DNA from: Arcuatula senhousia
Lineage: Eukaryota; Mollusca; Bivalvia; Mytilida; Mytilidae
Assembly: GCA_963971305.1 (NCBI GenBank)
Contig: OZ020306.1
Location: 58,502,686 to 58,566,685 of the forward strand
Direction: 5' to 3'
DNA: 64,000 bases
Part shown: positions 32,393 to 44,860 of the stretch, piece by piece
Layout of the letters: every line of letters starts with the position of its first letter
Position numbering within the stretch: position 1 is the first letter of the stretch
Notes under the pieces: model-generated
Seen by the model: only the letters and a program-made list of their open reading frames with translations
Database searches by the model: none
What the model was told of the DNA's origin: nothing
Made by a program: the position numbers and the translations under genes

Positions 32393-33962
32393 TTTTGGAA
32401 TCGAATTTTTTTTATCGACCGCCATTTTCAAAATGGCCGATTAAAATTCAACTTGCTCTGATTTAAACAAAAATTGATATCGAGGGGTTTTAAAGGATGG
32501 CGAATTGAAGTGTGTTGTCGAAAATGTCGAAAAATTCAAAATGGCACCCACTTAAAAATTCAACTTGCTCAGATTTTAACGAAAATTAATATCTAGGGGT
32601 TTTATAGCAGGGCGAATTTATGTGCGTTGTCAAAAAAATTCAAAATGGCCCCCGCTTCCGGTAAAAATTCAACTTGCTCAGATTTTAACGAAAATTGATA
32701 TTTAGGGGTTTTATAGCATGGCGAATTTATGAGTGTTGTCGAAAATGTCGAAAAATTCAAAATGGCCGCCACTTCCGGTAAAAATTCAACTTGCTCAGAT
32801 TTTAACGAAAATTGATATTTAGGGGTTTTATAGCATGGCGAATTTATAAGTGTTGTGGAAAATGTTGAAAAATTCAAAATGGCCGCCACTTCCGGTAAAA
32901 ATTCAACTTGCTCCGATTTAAACGAAAATTGATATCGAGGGGTTTTAAAGGATGCCGAAAAGAAGTGTGTTGTCGAAAACTTCAAAATGGCCGCCACTTT
33001 CGGTAAAAATTCAACTTGCTCAGATTTTAACGAAAATTGCTATCTAGGGGTTTTATAGCATGGCGAATTTATGAGGGTTGTCGAAAATGTCGAAAAATTC
33101 AAAATGGCCGCCACTAACGGTACAATTTAACTTATTCCGATTTTAACAAAAATTGATATCTAAGCATTATAATGGATGGCAAACAGAAAAATGTTATCAA
33201 CTAAGCCAGATATAAACAAAGAGGGGTACGTGAGGGGATATTTGTTACTCGCTTTGCGATCACAATTGTTATTATTATGGCTCCCAAACGAAGTTTGTGG
33301 AGACATATTGTTTTTGCTCGGTTTCTTATCTATACTACTAAAATAACGAAGCGTTTTTTGTTAGCCGGGTTGCAGCCCAAACAACAAATGCTACGACTCA
33401 GCTTCAAATATCAAAAGTAGGGGGTGGTTGTGCTCTTTGAAAATTTCATTAGTACATATGCAATTATGCCTGCAGTTTGCTACTTAACCTAATTAATTGA
33501 TCCGGAAACGCTATAGCCGTCATCGTTCCGGAATTAAACCCGCTTCTTTAGATTGTTTGAAATTATTTCCCCTGTTTTAAGACAATTACAAAAAAAGATA
33601 CCTCAAATCTTTTCCATTAATTATGTTATATATTTAAAAGATTTTATAGATTGTTTTGGTAAGTTTACTATAAAAAATTTATGCAAAAAAAATGTTTAAT
33701 AGTCAAAAATTGTAACTTTATAGAAAAATGAAAACCATATTAAATTTTTTTCCCTATGTGTGTAACTTGGGAAAAATTCGTTGCGATTGTGCCACAGGAC
33801 AATAGCTTAATTTACAGGTGAAGTAAAAGATAATATGCGAATAGCAAAACCATGTAAGGTCATGCAAATGCAATGCTTTTAATGTGTGATTTAGTTTTAA
33901 AAGCAACGGAACGATTGATTTTCCCGCGATTTCGCGGGTTTTTCCTTGTTATTATTATTATT
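32393..33962 (-). repeat. 1.56-kb inverted duplication, copy 2
   Basis: Reverse complement of 11,731-13,290: the 117-bp repeats, the hairpin mini-unit (33,277-33,307), type D body and its CCCGCGA / TCGCGGG hairpin. Only scattered single-base differences are seen by eye. The 131-codon frame here is repeat sequence. Confidence 0.85.
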
Positions 33963-34208
33963 ATTCTTTCTTCCGCCCTAAATTTTTGTCCGGAAGTTTT
34001 CTCGTAAACTGTTTATCGAAACATTATGAAATGTTCCCCAAGTATAGACCCTTATGAGAAATTGTGCCAAATGCGTGGGAAATTTTCAAAATGGCTACGG
34101 TTACCATGGCAACGGGAAATGTTCCAGATTTCGGACAATCTTATATCTCTGGAACCTAGGTGGCCAGGACTTTGAAACTTGGTATGATTGTATATGTTTT
34201 ACACTAAC
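33957..34208 (-). repeat. Type C module 3' end, inverted
   Basis: Reverse complement of about 8,440-8,688, joined to type D through a shared TAA/TTA tract. At 8.7 kb the same type C tail is instead followed by type A. Confidence 0.75.
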
Positions 34209-34225
34209 CCTAATATATGTGTTTG
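34196..34225. repeat. Telomere-motif satellite, left stub
   Basis: 'cactaaccctaatatatgtg' is the start of the satellite resumed at 34,717; the two are separated by a retroposon with matching target-site duplications. Confidence 0.7.
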
Positions 34226-34716
34226 GGGTGAGTGAGTGAGTTGGTGTTTTACGCCCGTGCAACGCTATATAGGTTATTTACAGGCGATGAACATGAAAAG
34301 GATGATAAAATGAACATGAAATGATGAAGATAAATGAAATATGGGGATGGGGTGGGAAACAAAGGACCGGTAAATTTTGAAGAACCACAGGAAAAAGGGG
34401 AGAGGTGGGTAGGTTCGGAAAATTTAGCCTATGTGGTGCACTACTTGGCGGTCCACAAAGGGGTCTTTTACGTGCATGAAGCGTGGCACTCTCCACACAC
34501 GTTGGCCCACTATGGTCGGCGGTCAGGGTTTCCGTATTATAGACCTGACAACCCCCGCGGACGAGGGCTACCCTATTCAGCCACCTAGGGTACACACTTG
34601 GTCGCTCTGTGGGCTGAGCACTGACCCGACGACAGAATCCCAAGACCCTTAGTCGCCTCTTACGACAAGCTAGGCTCTGCTGCGGGCCTATTCGCCACCC
34701 GGGCCCCGCACGGGAC
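34226..34716 (-). mobile_element. SINE-like family 1, full length, inserted in satellite
   Basis: Complete copy flanked by a perfect 11-bp duplication ATATGTGTTTG (34,215-34,225 and 34,717-34,727). One 'cgacgacag' difference in the head relative to other copies. Confidence 0.9.
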
Positions 34717-37190
34717 ATATGTGTTTGTACTAACCCTTATCATAAATGTATTTTTGTACTAACCCCTACCACTGATTTTTTGTTTTCATCGACTGTAACC
34801 TTTATTGTATAATTTTGTACTAACCCTTACCCTAAATTTATCTTATATGCTAACCCCTAACCCTAATTGTGTGTTTTATACTAACCCTAACCCTAATAAT
34901 ATGTTTTACACTTATCCTAACCCTAATTATACGTTTTTGTACTAACCTTTACCCTAATTGAATAATTTTGAACTAACCTTAACCCTAAATGTATCTTTAT
35001 ATGCTAACCCCTAATCCTAACTGTGTGTTTTACACTATCCCTAACCCTAAGTATATGTTTTACACATATCCTAACCCTAATTATACGTTTTTGTACTAAC
35101 CTTTACCCTAATTGAATAATTTTGAACTAACCCGCATCTTAAATTTATCTGTATTTGCTAACCCCTAACCCTAACTGTGTGTTTTACACTAACCCTTATC
35201 CTAGGTATATGTTTAACACTAACCCTAACCCTAACTATACGTTTTCGAACTAACCCTTATCATAAATGTATTTTTTGTACTAACCCCTACCACTAATTTT
35301 GTGTTTTCATCGACTATAACCCTTATTGTATAGTTTTGTACTAACCATTACTTTGAATGTATCTTATATGCTAACCCCTAACCCTAATTGTGTTTTATAT
35401 TTACCCTAACCCTAATAAGATGTTTTACACTAACCCTAACCCTAATTATGCCCTTTTTGTACTAACCTTTACCCTAATTGTATAATTTTGTACTAACCCT
35501 AACCGTAAATGTGTCTTTATATGCTAACACCTAACTCTAATTGTGTGTTTTACACTAACCCTGATCCTAATTATACATTTTTGTACTAACCCCTACCATT
35601 TATTTCGTGTTTTCATCGACTAAAACCCTAATATTGTAATTTTGTACTAACTGTAACCCTAAATGTATCTTTATATGCTAAGCCCTAACCCAAACTGTGT
35701 GTTTTATACTAACCATAACCCTAATTATATGTTTTTCACTAACCCTTACCCTCATTGTATAATTTTGTACTAACCCTTACCCTAAATGTTTCTTTATATG
35801 CTAACCCCTAACACTAATTGTGTTTTTTATACTAACCCTAACCCTAATTATATGTTTTTCACTAACCCTTACCCAAATTGTATAATTTTATACTAACCCT
35901 AACCCTAAATGTATCTTTATATGCTAACTCCTAGTCATAATTATGTGTTTTATACTAACCCTAGCCCTAATAATGTGTTTAACACTAACCCTTACCTCAA
36001 TTTTGCGTTTTTGTATTAACCCTTACCCTAATTGTATAATTTTGTATTAACCCTAACCCTAAATGTATCTTTATATGCTAACCCTAACTGTGGTTTTCAT
36101 ACTTACCCTAGCCCTAATTATGTTTCACACTAACCCTAACTTAAATTATACGTTTTTATACTAACCCTTCTCATAAATGTATTTTTTGTACTAACCCCTA
36201 TTTACTAATTTTATATGCTAGCCCCTAACCCTAATTTTATGTTTTACACTAACCCTAACCCTAAAGGTATCTTATATGCTAACCCCTAACCCTAATTTTA
36301 TGTTTAACACTAACCCTAACCCTCATTATACGTTTTTGTACTTACCCTTATCATAAATGTATTTTTGTACTAACCGCTACCACTTATTTTGTTTTTTCAT
36401 CTATTATAAGCCTTATTGTATAATTTAGTACTAACCCATACCCTAAATGTATCTTATATGCTAACCACTAACCCTAATTGTGTGTTTTATACTAACCCTA
36501 ACCCTAATAATATGTGTTACACTTATCCTAACCCTTATTATACGTTTTTGTACTAACCTTTACCCTAATTGAATAATTATGAACTAACCTCAACCCTCAA
36601 TGTATCTTTATATGCTAACACCTAACCCTTACTGTGTGTTTTACACTAACCCTAACCCTAAGTATATGTTTTACACTAACCCTAACCCTAATTATACGTG
36701 TTTGTACTAACCCTTATCATAAATGTATTTTTGTACTAACCCCTACCACTGATTTTGTGTTTTCATCGACTGTAACCTTTATTGTATAATTTTGTACTAA
36801 CCCTTACCCTAAATTTATCTTATATGCTAACCCCTAACCCTAATTGTGTGTTTTATACTAACCCTAACCCTAATAATATGTTTTACACTTATTCTAACCC
36901 TAAATATACGTTTTTGTACTAACCTTTACCCTAATTGAATAATTTTGAACTAACCTTAACCCTAAATGTATCTTTATATGCTAACCCCTAATCCTAACTG
37001 TGTGTTTTACACTATCCCTAACCCTAAGTATATGTTTTACACATATCCTAACCCTAATTATACGTTTTTGTACTAGCCTTTACCCTAATTGAATAATTTT
37101 GAACTAACCCGCATCTTAAATTTATCTGTATTTGCTAACCCCTAACCCTAACTGTGTGTTTTACACTAACCCTTATCCTAGGTATCCTAG
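34717..37190. repeat. Degenerate telomere-motif satellite
   Basis: About 2.5 kb of irregular units of 30-70 bases such as 'tttttgtactaacccttacc' and 'ctaacccctaaccctaatt', each containing one or more CCCTAA hexamers, the complement of the metazoan telomere repeat. 34,771-35,205 and 36,748-37,182 are almost identical at a constant offset of 1,977 bases, a higher-order duplication. Strand: C-rich on plus. Confidence 0.85.
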
Positions 37191-37439
37191 GTCATTTTGA
37201 GTAGTTACACTGGTGAGATTGAAAAAAAAGGCAGGCTTCTATTGCTGAAAAAGATTGTGTAATACAGTAACGTTTACAGTTTGAAAGGTCTGCTAGCATT
37301 CTATGCTGCTTGGTTGAGGAAAATAGAGCTAGGTCAGAAAGACTGGTTGGATGACCCTTCCTGCATTAAAAGTCCTGATCCATTCTTTGGCCAAGCTAAA
37401 AAAACAGGGACAAAAAGAGGAGGTTTGGTTTTGCACACT

Positions 37440-37565
37440 TTACGTGTGTTCGAAATAAAAATGACAACAAAGTTCCAGACAATCAATTTTGCTACGCCTG
37501 ATGCGCGTTTCGTCTATTGAAGACTCATCAGAGGCGCTCTACCAAAAATATTGAAAATGCCAAAC
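37440..37565 (+). repeat. Dispersed 'gcgcgtttcgtcta' repeat, copy 1
   Basis: 'acaaagttccagacaa' plus 'ttttgctacgcctgatgcgc' and 'cgtctattgaagactcatca'. A shorter copy is at 53,463-53,522. Familiar from mussel sequences. 37,190-37,440 shows nothing else I can support. Confidence 0.6.
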
Positions 37566-37679
37566 ACTATTTGCTGATGGAGAGCATAGAACTATAAAAC
37601 CAAAAATACCAAACTGGGGAATCAAATTATTACAAAGAAGTCTGGGGTAGAAAGAACCTTAGGTTTTAGATAATTTTGA

Positions 37680-38098
37680 AAATGATGAAGTGGAGGAAAT
37701 TGGGACACAAGGCCAAACGGGTAGGAGAGTTTTGACTGCCACTGGAAAAATGAGTGATGGGTAGGGACGGGAAATTTAGCCTCCTGCATGGGGACACTAC
37801 GGGTCCTACTCTTACCAAAACCTGCAGCAGGGTTCTTTAACGTGCAAGGAACGTGACATTTTTCCCAACACGGTGCACCACTATGGTTAGCGGTCAGGTT
37901 TTCCGCATTATCGCCTGACGACCCCGCACCTATGGATGTCAGGGCTGCCCCATTCAACCACATGGAGCACACATCCCAGTCGCTTTGTGGGCAAAGCGGC
38001 CTGACCCGATGTTAGGTTTCTGAGCGCTCTTTAGTGAAATTTTACCAACAAGCATAGCGCTGCCGCGGGCCTATTCGCCACCCGGAATCCGCACGGGT
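37680..38098 (-). mobile_element. SINE-like family 2, 3'-truncated
   Basis: Head ('aacccgtgcggattccgggt' on minus), body and core 'tgcacgttaaagaaccctgc' are present; the (GTTA)n-type tail is missing. The head is homologous to that of family 1. Confidence 0.8.
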
Positions 38099-38440
38099 TA
38101 TCTGATATTTGTTATACAGACAACTTGTGCCCCTGACCCTGTGATATTAGATTTTTTTTAGACAAAAACTTTTTTATGAGAGACATGTATTATGGCTAGG
38201 CATCTGGTATTTGTATAATTCTGGTCTACATCAATGCCTTCATGTAATGTGACTTTGAACTCATTTTCATGTTTGCATGACTTTTTGACATTGTTTTTTT
38301 TCATTGTTTCTTAATAACTATGGTAAATATCTATACTAACTTAAGCTGTTATTCAGGTAAGAGAAATCAGGCCCCTGATAGTTTCTTTTAATAAACTATA
38401 AACAAAATTCTAACTACATGTATCTTAATTTATATTTCAG

Positions 38441-41400
38441 GAAAATTTGCAGCTTGCTTTAGATGAGGCAGAATGGAATGGATTCAAACACAGATGTGGA
38501 CCTACTTTCATCAGATATCACAAGTCATGCCAGGGGAAAGATTAAAGAGCATTTGTAAGTAATCATAGTCTCTAATTGATTGATTAATTGAAATTTAAGA
38601 CTTTGGTCTCTTTATATAAATAAATGAATGTAAAAAGAATCCAAAAGAATCTATAAGTCTGATAATTCCCACAGACTTAAGTGTAAAATCTTGTTTAAAT
38701 AAGAAGAACATGTCGATAAAATATATTGATATATTGATATATAAATGTATTAACTTTTGGTGCATCATCATGATATTTCTTTCTTTTTATAACATATAAT
38801 TAGTACACTCTTTATTCAAGTCATCAAATAATATCACTTCATTTGAATCTGATTTTTTTAAGGGTATAAAATATACAATTTATCATATCAGATGTATGAT
38901 TCCTACTGAAGGAATGGCTTTTCAGTTAGTATGGAGATGTGCATGAAGAATTTTTTTACGACTGCAAAATTTTTGTGATCATATGTTATGGTGGGGTCGT
39001 TGTCGTTGGTAGACACTTTGTTTCCAAACTATACATTGAGTTGACGTTGACCAATTTTTATTGGAATCCTTAATAATTTGTGACCGAAATGTGTAAATTC
39101 CTGTTATTAAAACTGAATAACTTCACAGCAAAGAAGAATAACCATGAAACTGTAGTAATTGTACAGTCTAGGCTGCTTCTGTACAACAAGCGCAGAGTAG
39201 AAAGAGATCCCATATGAATGTTAACTTTTTTGCCTTACTGTGTAGAACAAGAGGCTCCCAGGAGCCTGAATCGCACACCTGAACTACACAGATACATATA
39301 TTTTGTAGATATTATTGCGCTTAGCCATATGCGATTCAAATTCTGAAATAACTTAGTTAGTTTTCAAGATATTGGGCTTAATAAGTGAAAAATTTAGCAA
39401 GAATTACAAAAAAAGGCAACATCAGCAGTCAGACCTTTTCCGAAATTTCAAGACAGGTAGATCTTAATATGCTGATCACTTCTGATTCTTGTACAATTTT
39501 GAGTGAGTGAGTTGGTGTTGTACGCCCGTGCAACGCTATATAGGTTATTTACAGGCGATGAACATGAAAAGGATGATAAAATGAACATGAAATGATGATG
39601 ATAAATGAAATATGGGGATGGGGTGGGAAACAAAGGACCGGTAAATTTTGAAGAACCACAGGAAAAAGGGGAGAGGTGGGTAGGGTCGGAAAATTTAGCC
39701 TATGTGGTGCACTACTGGGCGGTCCACAAAGGGGTCTTTTACGTGCATGAAGCGTGGCACTCTCCACACACGTTGGCCCACTATGGTCGGCGGTCAGGGT
39801 TTCCGTATTATAGACCTGACAACCCCCGCGGACGAGGGCTACCCTATTCAGCCACCTAGGGTACACACTTGGTCGCTCTGTGGGCTGAGCACTGACCCGA
39901 CGTCAGAATCCCAAGACCCTTAGTCGCCTCTTACGACAAGCTAGGCTCTGCTGCGGGCCTATTCGCCACCCGGGCCCCGCACGAGACAAAAAGATTTTGA
40001 AAATTGGACCAAAATATTTTTAAATAAATTAATAAATAATAAACATTCTTCACCAGTTTTGTCAATACACCCGTTTTAGCCCCTTTTTAGCTCACCTGGC
40101 CAAAGGCCATGTGAGCTATTGCCATCACTTGGCGTCCGTCGTCGTCGTCCGTCGTCGTCCGTCGTCGTCGTTAACTTTTCTTCAAACTTCTTCTCCTCTG
40201 AAACGGCTGCACAGATTCAAACCAAATTTGGTCTGGTGGTACTTTAGGGTATCCCCCACAGAACTGATGTGGGGATTTTTGATTCGTCGAAAAACATGGC
40301 CGCCGTTGCTAAAAATAGACCAGGGGGGTCAGACTACTGTTTTTGGCTTGTAAATCAAAAAGTATAAGAGATAGATGAAATCTGATGCCACGCTACTGCT
40401 TCAGCATCAAAAGCTCTACAAAAGTCTTCATTGAGTCGAAGTTGTCAGATGACCCCTTATGGGAGTTACGGCCCTTTAAAGGTGAAAAATAGCATTTTTT
40501 CATGTTTTTGGCCTATGGAATGAAAACTATTGCAGATAGAGAGAAGCTGTTGCTTGCTTAAATGTTCAGCTCATTTAGCTCTACAAAAGTCTCCATAAGG
40601 TCAAAGTTGTCAGATGACCCCTTATAGGGGTTATGGCCCCTTAAAGGCAAAAAATAGAGTTTTTGGCCTATAGAATGAAAACTATTGCAGATAGAGAAAA
40701 GCTGTTGCTTGCTTAAATGTTCAGCTCATTTAGCTCTACACAAGCCTCCATAGGGTCGAAGTTGTCAGATGACCCCTTATAGGGGTTACGGCCCTTTTAA
40801 GGCAAAAAATAGTGTTTTTGGCCTATAGAATGAAAACTATTGCAGATAGAGAAAAGCTGTTGCTTGCTTAAATGTTCAGCTCATTTAGCTCTACAAAAGT
40901 CTCCATAGGGTCAAAGTTGTCAGATGACCCTCTATAGGGGTTATGGCCCCTTAAAGGCAAAAAATAGAGTTTTTGGCCTATAGAATGAAAACTATTGCAG
41001 ATAGAGAAAAGCTGTTGCTTGCTTAAATGTTCAGCTCATTTAGCTCTACAAAAGTCTCCTATGGTCGAAGTTGTCAGATGACCCCCTATAGGGGTTACAG
41101 CCCCTTAAAGGCAAAAAATAGTGTTTTTGGCCTATGGAATGAAAACTATTGCAGATAGAGAAAAGTTGTTGCTTGCTTAAATGTTCAGCTCATTTAGCTC
41201 TACAAAAGTTTCCATAGGGTCAAAGTTGCCAGATGACCCCTTATAGTGGTTACGGCCCCTTAAAGGCAAAAAATAGTGTTTTTGGCCTAAAGAAAGAAAA
41301 CTTTTGCAGATAGAGAAAAGATGTTGCTTGCTTAAATGTTCAGCTTAATTAGCTCTACAAAATTCTTTTTAGGGTCGAAGTTGTCAGATGACCCCTTTAA

Positions 41401-44351
41401 GGGGTTATGGCCCTTTAAAGGTGAAAAACAATGTTTTTTGCTTTGGAATGAAAACTATTGCAGATAGAGAAAAGCTTTTTATTGCTTAAACATTCAGCTC
41501 ATTTAGCTATACAAAAGTCTTCAAATGGTTGACATTAAGACCAGGTGAGCGATTCAGGCTCCTGGGAGCCTCTTGTTTATAAAACAACAGGGGCCACAAA
41601 CCCCAAATTCAATACCAACATTTAAGTGAATTAAAACTTCATAAGAATTGGCTGGCCACTTCAACTTAATTTCTGGTATAAGACTATTTACCTTGACAAA
41701 CTTTAAAAAATGGTGTTTTTGTCCCTTTGACCCCTAATTTCTCATTTTTGACCCCCTATAGCAATGTAACGGTGAAATTTTTATCAAAACCATTGACACA
41801 TTTAGTTGACAGAATTTAATGATGAATTCAACAAAAAAAGAATTTTCAAAATTGAATGAATAATAAACATTTTATAACAGTTTTGTCAATACACCCATTT
41901 TAGCCCCATTTGACCTTTTTTTCTAAAACAGCACGGGCCACAAACCCCAAATTCAGTACCAACATTCCTTTACTGGATATAATCATCATATTTAAACTTC
42001 ATAACAATTGGCTGGCCCGCTACAACTTTATTTTTAGTATATAACTATATGCCCAAACATACTTTGAAAAATGGCGTTTTCGGCCCCTTCAACCCTTAAT
42101 TTCTCAAAAATGGTTAGAGATATTTCAAATCTGATTGTAAAATGCAGGCAGGGATTTCTATAAGGATTCTAATGAAAAAAGATTTTGAAAATCGGACCAC
42201 ACATAAATTGAATGAATAATAAACATTTTATAACAGTCTTGTCATTACATCCGATTTAGCATCTTTTGGCCCATTTTTCTAAAACAGTAGGGGCCACAAA
42301 CGTTTAGAAAAAAAGTGCGGAAAACTGAGGCGTGACAGACAGACGGACAGAGCGCAAACCTATAGTCCCCTTAGTTGTAGCTTTACTCCCAAGCGATTTC
42401 GGCTATATCCGGGAGATAAACATGAAAGTGGTGATACAATGAACATGAAATGATGAAGTGGAGAAAATGGGGACACAAGGCCAATCGGGTAGGAGAGTTT
42501 TGACTGCCACTGGAAAAAGGAGTGATGGGTAGGGACGGGAAATTTTGCTTCCTGCATGGGGATCCTACGGGTCCTACTCTTACCGAGACCTGCAGCAGGG
42601 TTCTTTCACGTGCGAAGAACGTGACATTTTTCCCCAACACGGTGCACCACTATGGTTTGCGGTCAGGTTTTCCGCATTATCGCCTGACGACCCCGCATCT
42701 CTCGATGTCAGGGCTGCCCCCTATAGTCCCCTTCGGCTTTCGCCGGTAGGGGACTACAAAGAGTGTGAACCCTGTGGCACCAGCATAATAATTAGTGCAG
42801 TAGTTGCCGAAACTAAAGGAGTAGAGCCACGAAGGCTTAAATCGGCCCGGTATTTTCACTAATTTTTCAACTACTTCAACTTGTCAAACATTTAACTAAA
42901 ATATGTTAAGGTTTGAACAAACTTTTCATATATGTAAGATTAAGCAAAATATTTACACCACAGGTTCAGCATTGAGACTTTAAACATGCCATCAATTTGA
43001 AAATTCCTAATTTTTCACACATTTTCACTGGTTTCATTGCATATTTCGTCAAAATTAGTATTGGCCACATTCCTCGACCATCGTAATTTTTTTATAATGA
43101 ATTTATAATATCATTATACACATTTCTATCACCAAATAATTTTGGTCGACAGGTGTGGCCCATTTCATATTCATCGATTTATACATGAAAATCAAGGAAA
43201 ACTGTCACAAACTGTTATTTTTCACAAAAATAGTCTACTTTTTACCTCACTGTTCTCCTTTTTGATAAATAATTGAAGGAAAAAATTTTGCAATTCATGA
43301 AATATAAAGACTAATGAACATTAATGCAGCAACTGCAAGCAGATATATCAAAGTTGAATTTTTGGGCCATTACGGGGCCTTCGTGGCTCTACTCCTTTAA
43401 AGACCCCTTTTCCTTAGATAGACTTAGATATCAGTATCCAAATGCTTTTTTTTAACGAACATACATTGACATGTATGTAGACATTTTACATGTAGGAATT
43501 TTGTGGAAATTATATTATTTTCAAAATTCGTTAAAAAAAGATCATCTGGTATATCGTGAAACTAATCTTGATCGTCTCCGCCAAAATTGTAATGTAACTC
43601 ACTCGTGAAGCTTTTTGAGTTAGAACAACAGCCTACATGTAGAGTCATCAAACCTTTGATAATCAGTTTTCTGTTCATCAGAAAATAATTCCTTATTTGT
43701 CTGTCAGTGATTACTTTTAGGTGAAACTGGGCAGTTCAGACAGGTTGAACATTGGACTCTTGTTGAATCCTTACAACACTATAATGGTATTGTTCCCGAT
43801 ATGCCATCAATAATACCAAGGACAGAAAGAAACATTTACATCACGATTTTACCAGGATGAGAGGTAAATAAATCTAGCAAATAAAGGTACATGAAACAAT
43901 CACACAAAAATCATCCTTGAATTTATAACAGATCCCACATTTAACAATAATAAACCAAGGCAGAGATTTATTTTTCATGAAAATAAACAAATATATTAAA
44001 TTGTATTCTAAATAAATATTCTGTTACAGTTTGTAACTGTTTATTTTTTTATTGATTTTACAAAATGAAAATCCAGGATAAAAAATGATGAGTAACAAGC
44101 AGTGGGAAAACAAATCATAAGATTTTAGCTATCTTAAATACTGACACTGTACTCTTGATTTCAAAATAAGTTCCTATACTTAAGCTTTGTTGCTGACCTA
44201 CATCCCAGTCAACAAAATCTTTCCATGTATGTCTTTTACTCTGTAAATCTTTTTTTTCTAAATTTTGTTCAGTAATGATCAACCGACGTCTAGTTTAGTA
44301 ACAGATTCAACAAGAGAAGTTGAAGATCCTATTCCATGACCTGGTGACGAA
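38441..44351 (+). CDS. Host gene of unknown function, two exons found
   Basis: Exon 38,441-38,554 (acceptor TATATTTCAG, donor GTAAGT) and exon 44,273-44,351 (acceptor TTTTGTTCAG, donor GTAAGT). From the ATG at 38,463 the first exon encodes MRQNGMDSNTDVDLLSSDIT and continues SHARGKIKEH. A split TT|T codon joins it in frame to FNDQPTSSLVTDSTREVEDP and IP. A TGA at 44,337 then precedes 12 more coding-like bases before the donor. The stop lies where CGA (Arg) would read IPRPGDE, so this is either the true end or a C-to-T nonsense change. The 5.7-kb intron is full of repeats. No domain recognised; upstream exons may be 5' UTR. Confidence 0.5.
39247..39500 (-). mobile_element. Tandem-repeat element end, truncated by a SINE
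   Basis: Starts 'aacaag' plus hairpin AGGCTCC-CA-GGAGCCT (39,252-39,267). The rest matches, inverted, 51,070-51,340. It stops at the start of the family 1 copy. Confidence 0.7.
39501..39987 (-). mobile_element. SINE-like family 1, full length
   Basis: Complete, but flanked by unrelated repeats on each side and without a convincing target-site duplication, which suggests a rearrangement at the insertion. Confidence 0.85.
40089..41576 (+). mobile_element. Tandem-repeat element with terminal hairpins (155-bp core x8)
   Basis: Left hairpin AGCTCAC..TGGCC / GGCCA..GTGAGCT (40,089-40,117), (CGTCGTC)n at 40,135-40,172, then eight core repeats of 154-155 bases ('gcagatagagaaaag' at 40,532, 40,687, 40,842, 40,997, 41,151, 41,306, 41,460). 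Right hairpin AGGCTCC-TG-GGAGCCT (41,556-41,571), then 'cttgtt'. Related copies at 39.2, 50.7 and 54.8 kb. Confidence 0.8.
42373..42719 (-). mobile_element. SINE-like family 2, 5'-truncated, with target-site duplication
   Basis: Flanked by CCTATAGTCCCCTT at 42,359-42,372 and 42,720-42,733 (14 bp, perfect). Lacks the GC-rich head, as expected of target-primed insertion that stopped early. Confidence 0.9.
42816..43397. mobile_element. TA-flanked MITE with 21-bp terminal inverted repeats
   Basis: Ends AAGGAGTAGAGCCACGAAGG (42,816-) and its exact inverse (to 43,397), each bordered by TA, the target duplication of Tc1/mariner-type transposons. 582 bases, non-coding. A second, interrupted copy starts at 58,030. 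Confidence 0.8.
43398..44272. other. Intron DNA, no further feature
   Basis: Part of the long intron of the plus-strand host gene; AT-rich, no repeat recognised. Confidence 0.4.
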
Positions 44352-44617
44352 GTAAGTGTTCTGGACTAAAATGTGATTTATTATTTTTTTTTAATGTTTT
44401 ATTATCTTTCTGACATTTCAAGTAGTTAATACTGAGGGAAACAGATAGATTATTTCACTTAGAAATAAACAAAATGTTTTAAGCATAATGTCATTATATA
44501 ACATATAGTTTTACAAATGCAGATAAAATTTGAGATTGACTAAATAAGCATTGCTGACTTGTAAATAATCAAGGAAGTATATTTTTGTTCATTTATTATA
44601 GAACCATATATGTTAAC

Positions 44618-44860
44618 GTGAGTGAGTTGAGTGAGTTGGTGTTTTACGCCCGTGCAACGCAATATAGGTTACAGGCGATGAACATGAAAAGGGTGATAAA
44701 ATGAACATGAAATGATGATGATAAATGAAATACAAGGGGATGGGGTGGGAAACAAAGGACCGGTAAATTTTGAAGAACCACAGGAAAAGGGGGAGAGATG
44801 GGTAGGGGGCGGAAAATTTAGCCTATGTGGTGCACTACTTGGCGGTCCACAAAGGGGTCT
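44618..44860 (-). mobile_element. SINE-like family 1, 5'-truncated at the core
   Basis: Tail and distal half only; ends at 'cacaaaggggtct', within the conserved core. An unusual (GAGT)n tail with a 'tgagtgagttgagtgagttg' form. Confidence 0.8.

Larger units (their letters stand above)
39988..42757 (+). mobile_element. 480-bp-core element with nested insertions
   Basis: Parts at 39,988-40,087 and 41,577-42,320 match the 480-bp core of 10,308-11,280. Then 'cagacagacggacag' and a terminal hairpin TAGTCCCCT..CGGC / GCCG..AGGGGACTA (42,724-42,756). Two elements are nested in it: the 155-bp array element (40,088-41,576) and a family 2 retroposon (42,373-42,719) that split the terminal hairpin. Confidence 0.65.

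Noticed and set aside
34278..34718. A 146-codon frame and 105-codon relatives in all family 1 retroposons
   Set aside because: Present in both strands of every copy, GC-rich head translation, tracks the repeat rather than a gene.
34717..37190. True chromosome end (telomere)
   Set aside because: Hexamers are degenerate and mixed with other sequence, and host-gene exons lie on both sides.
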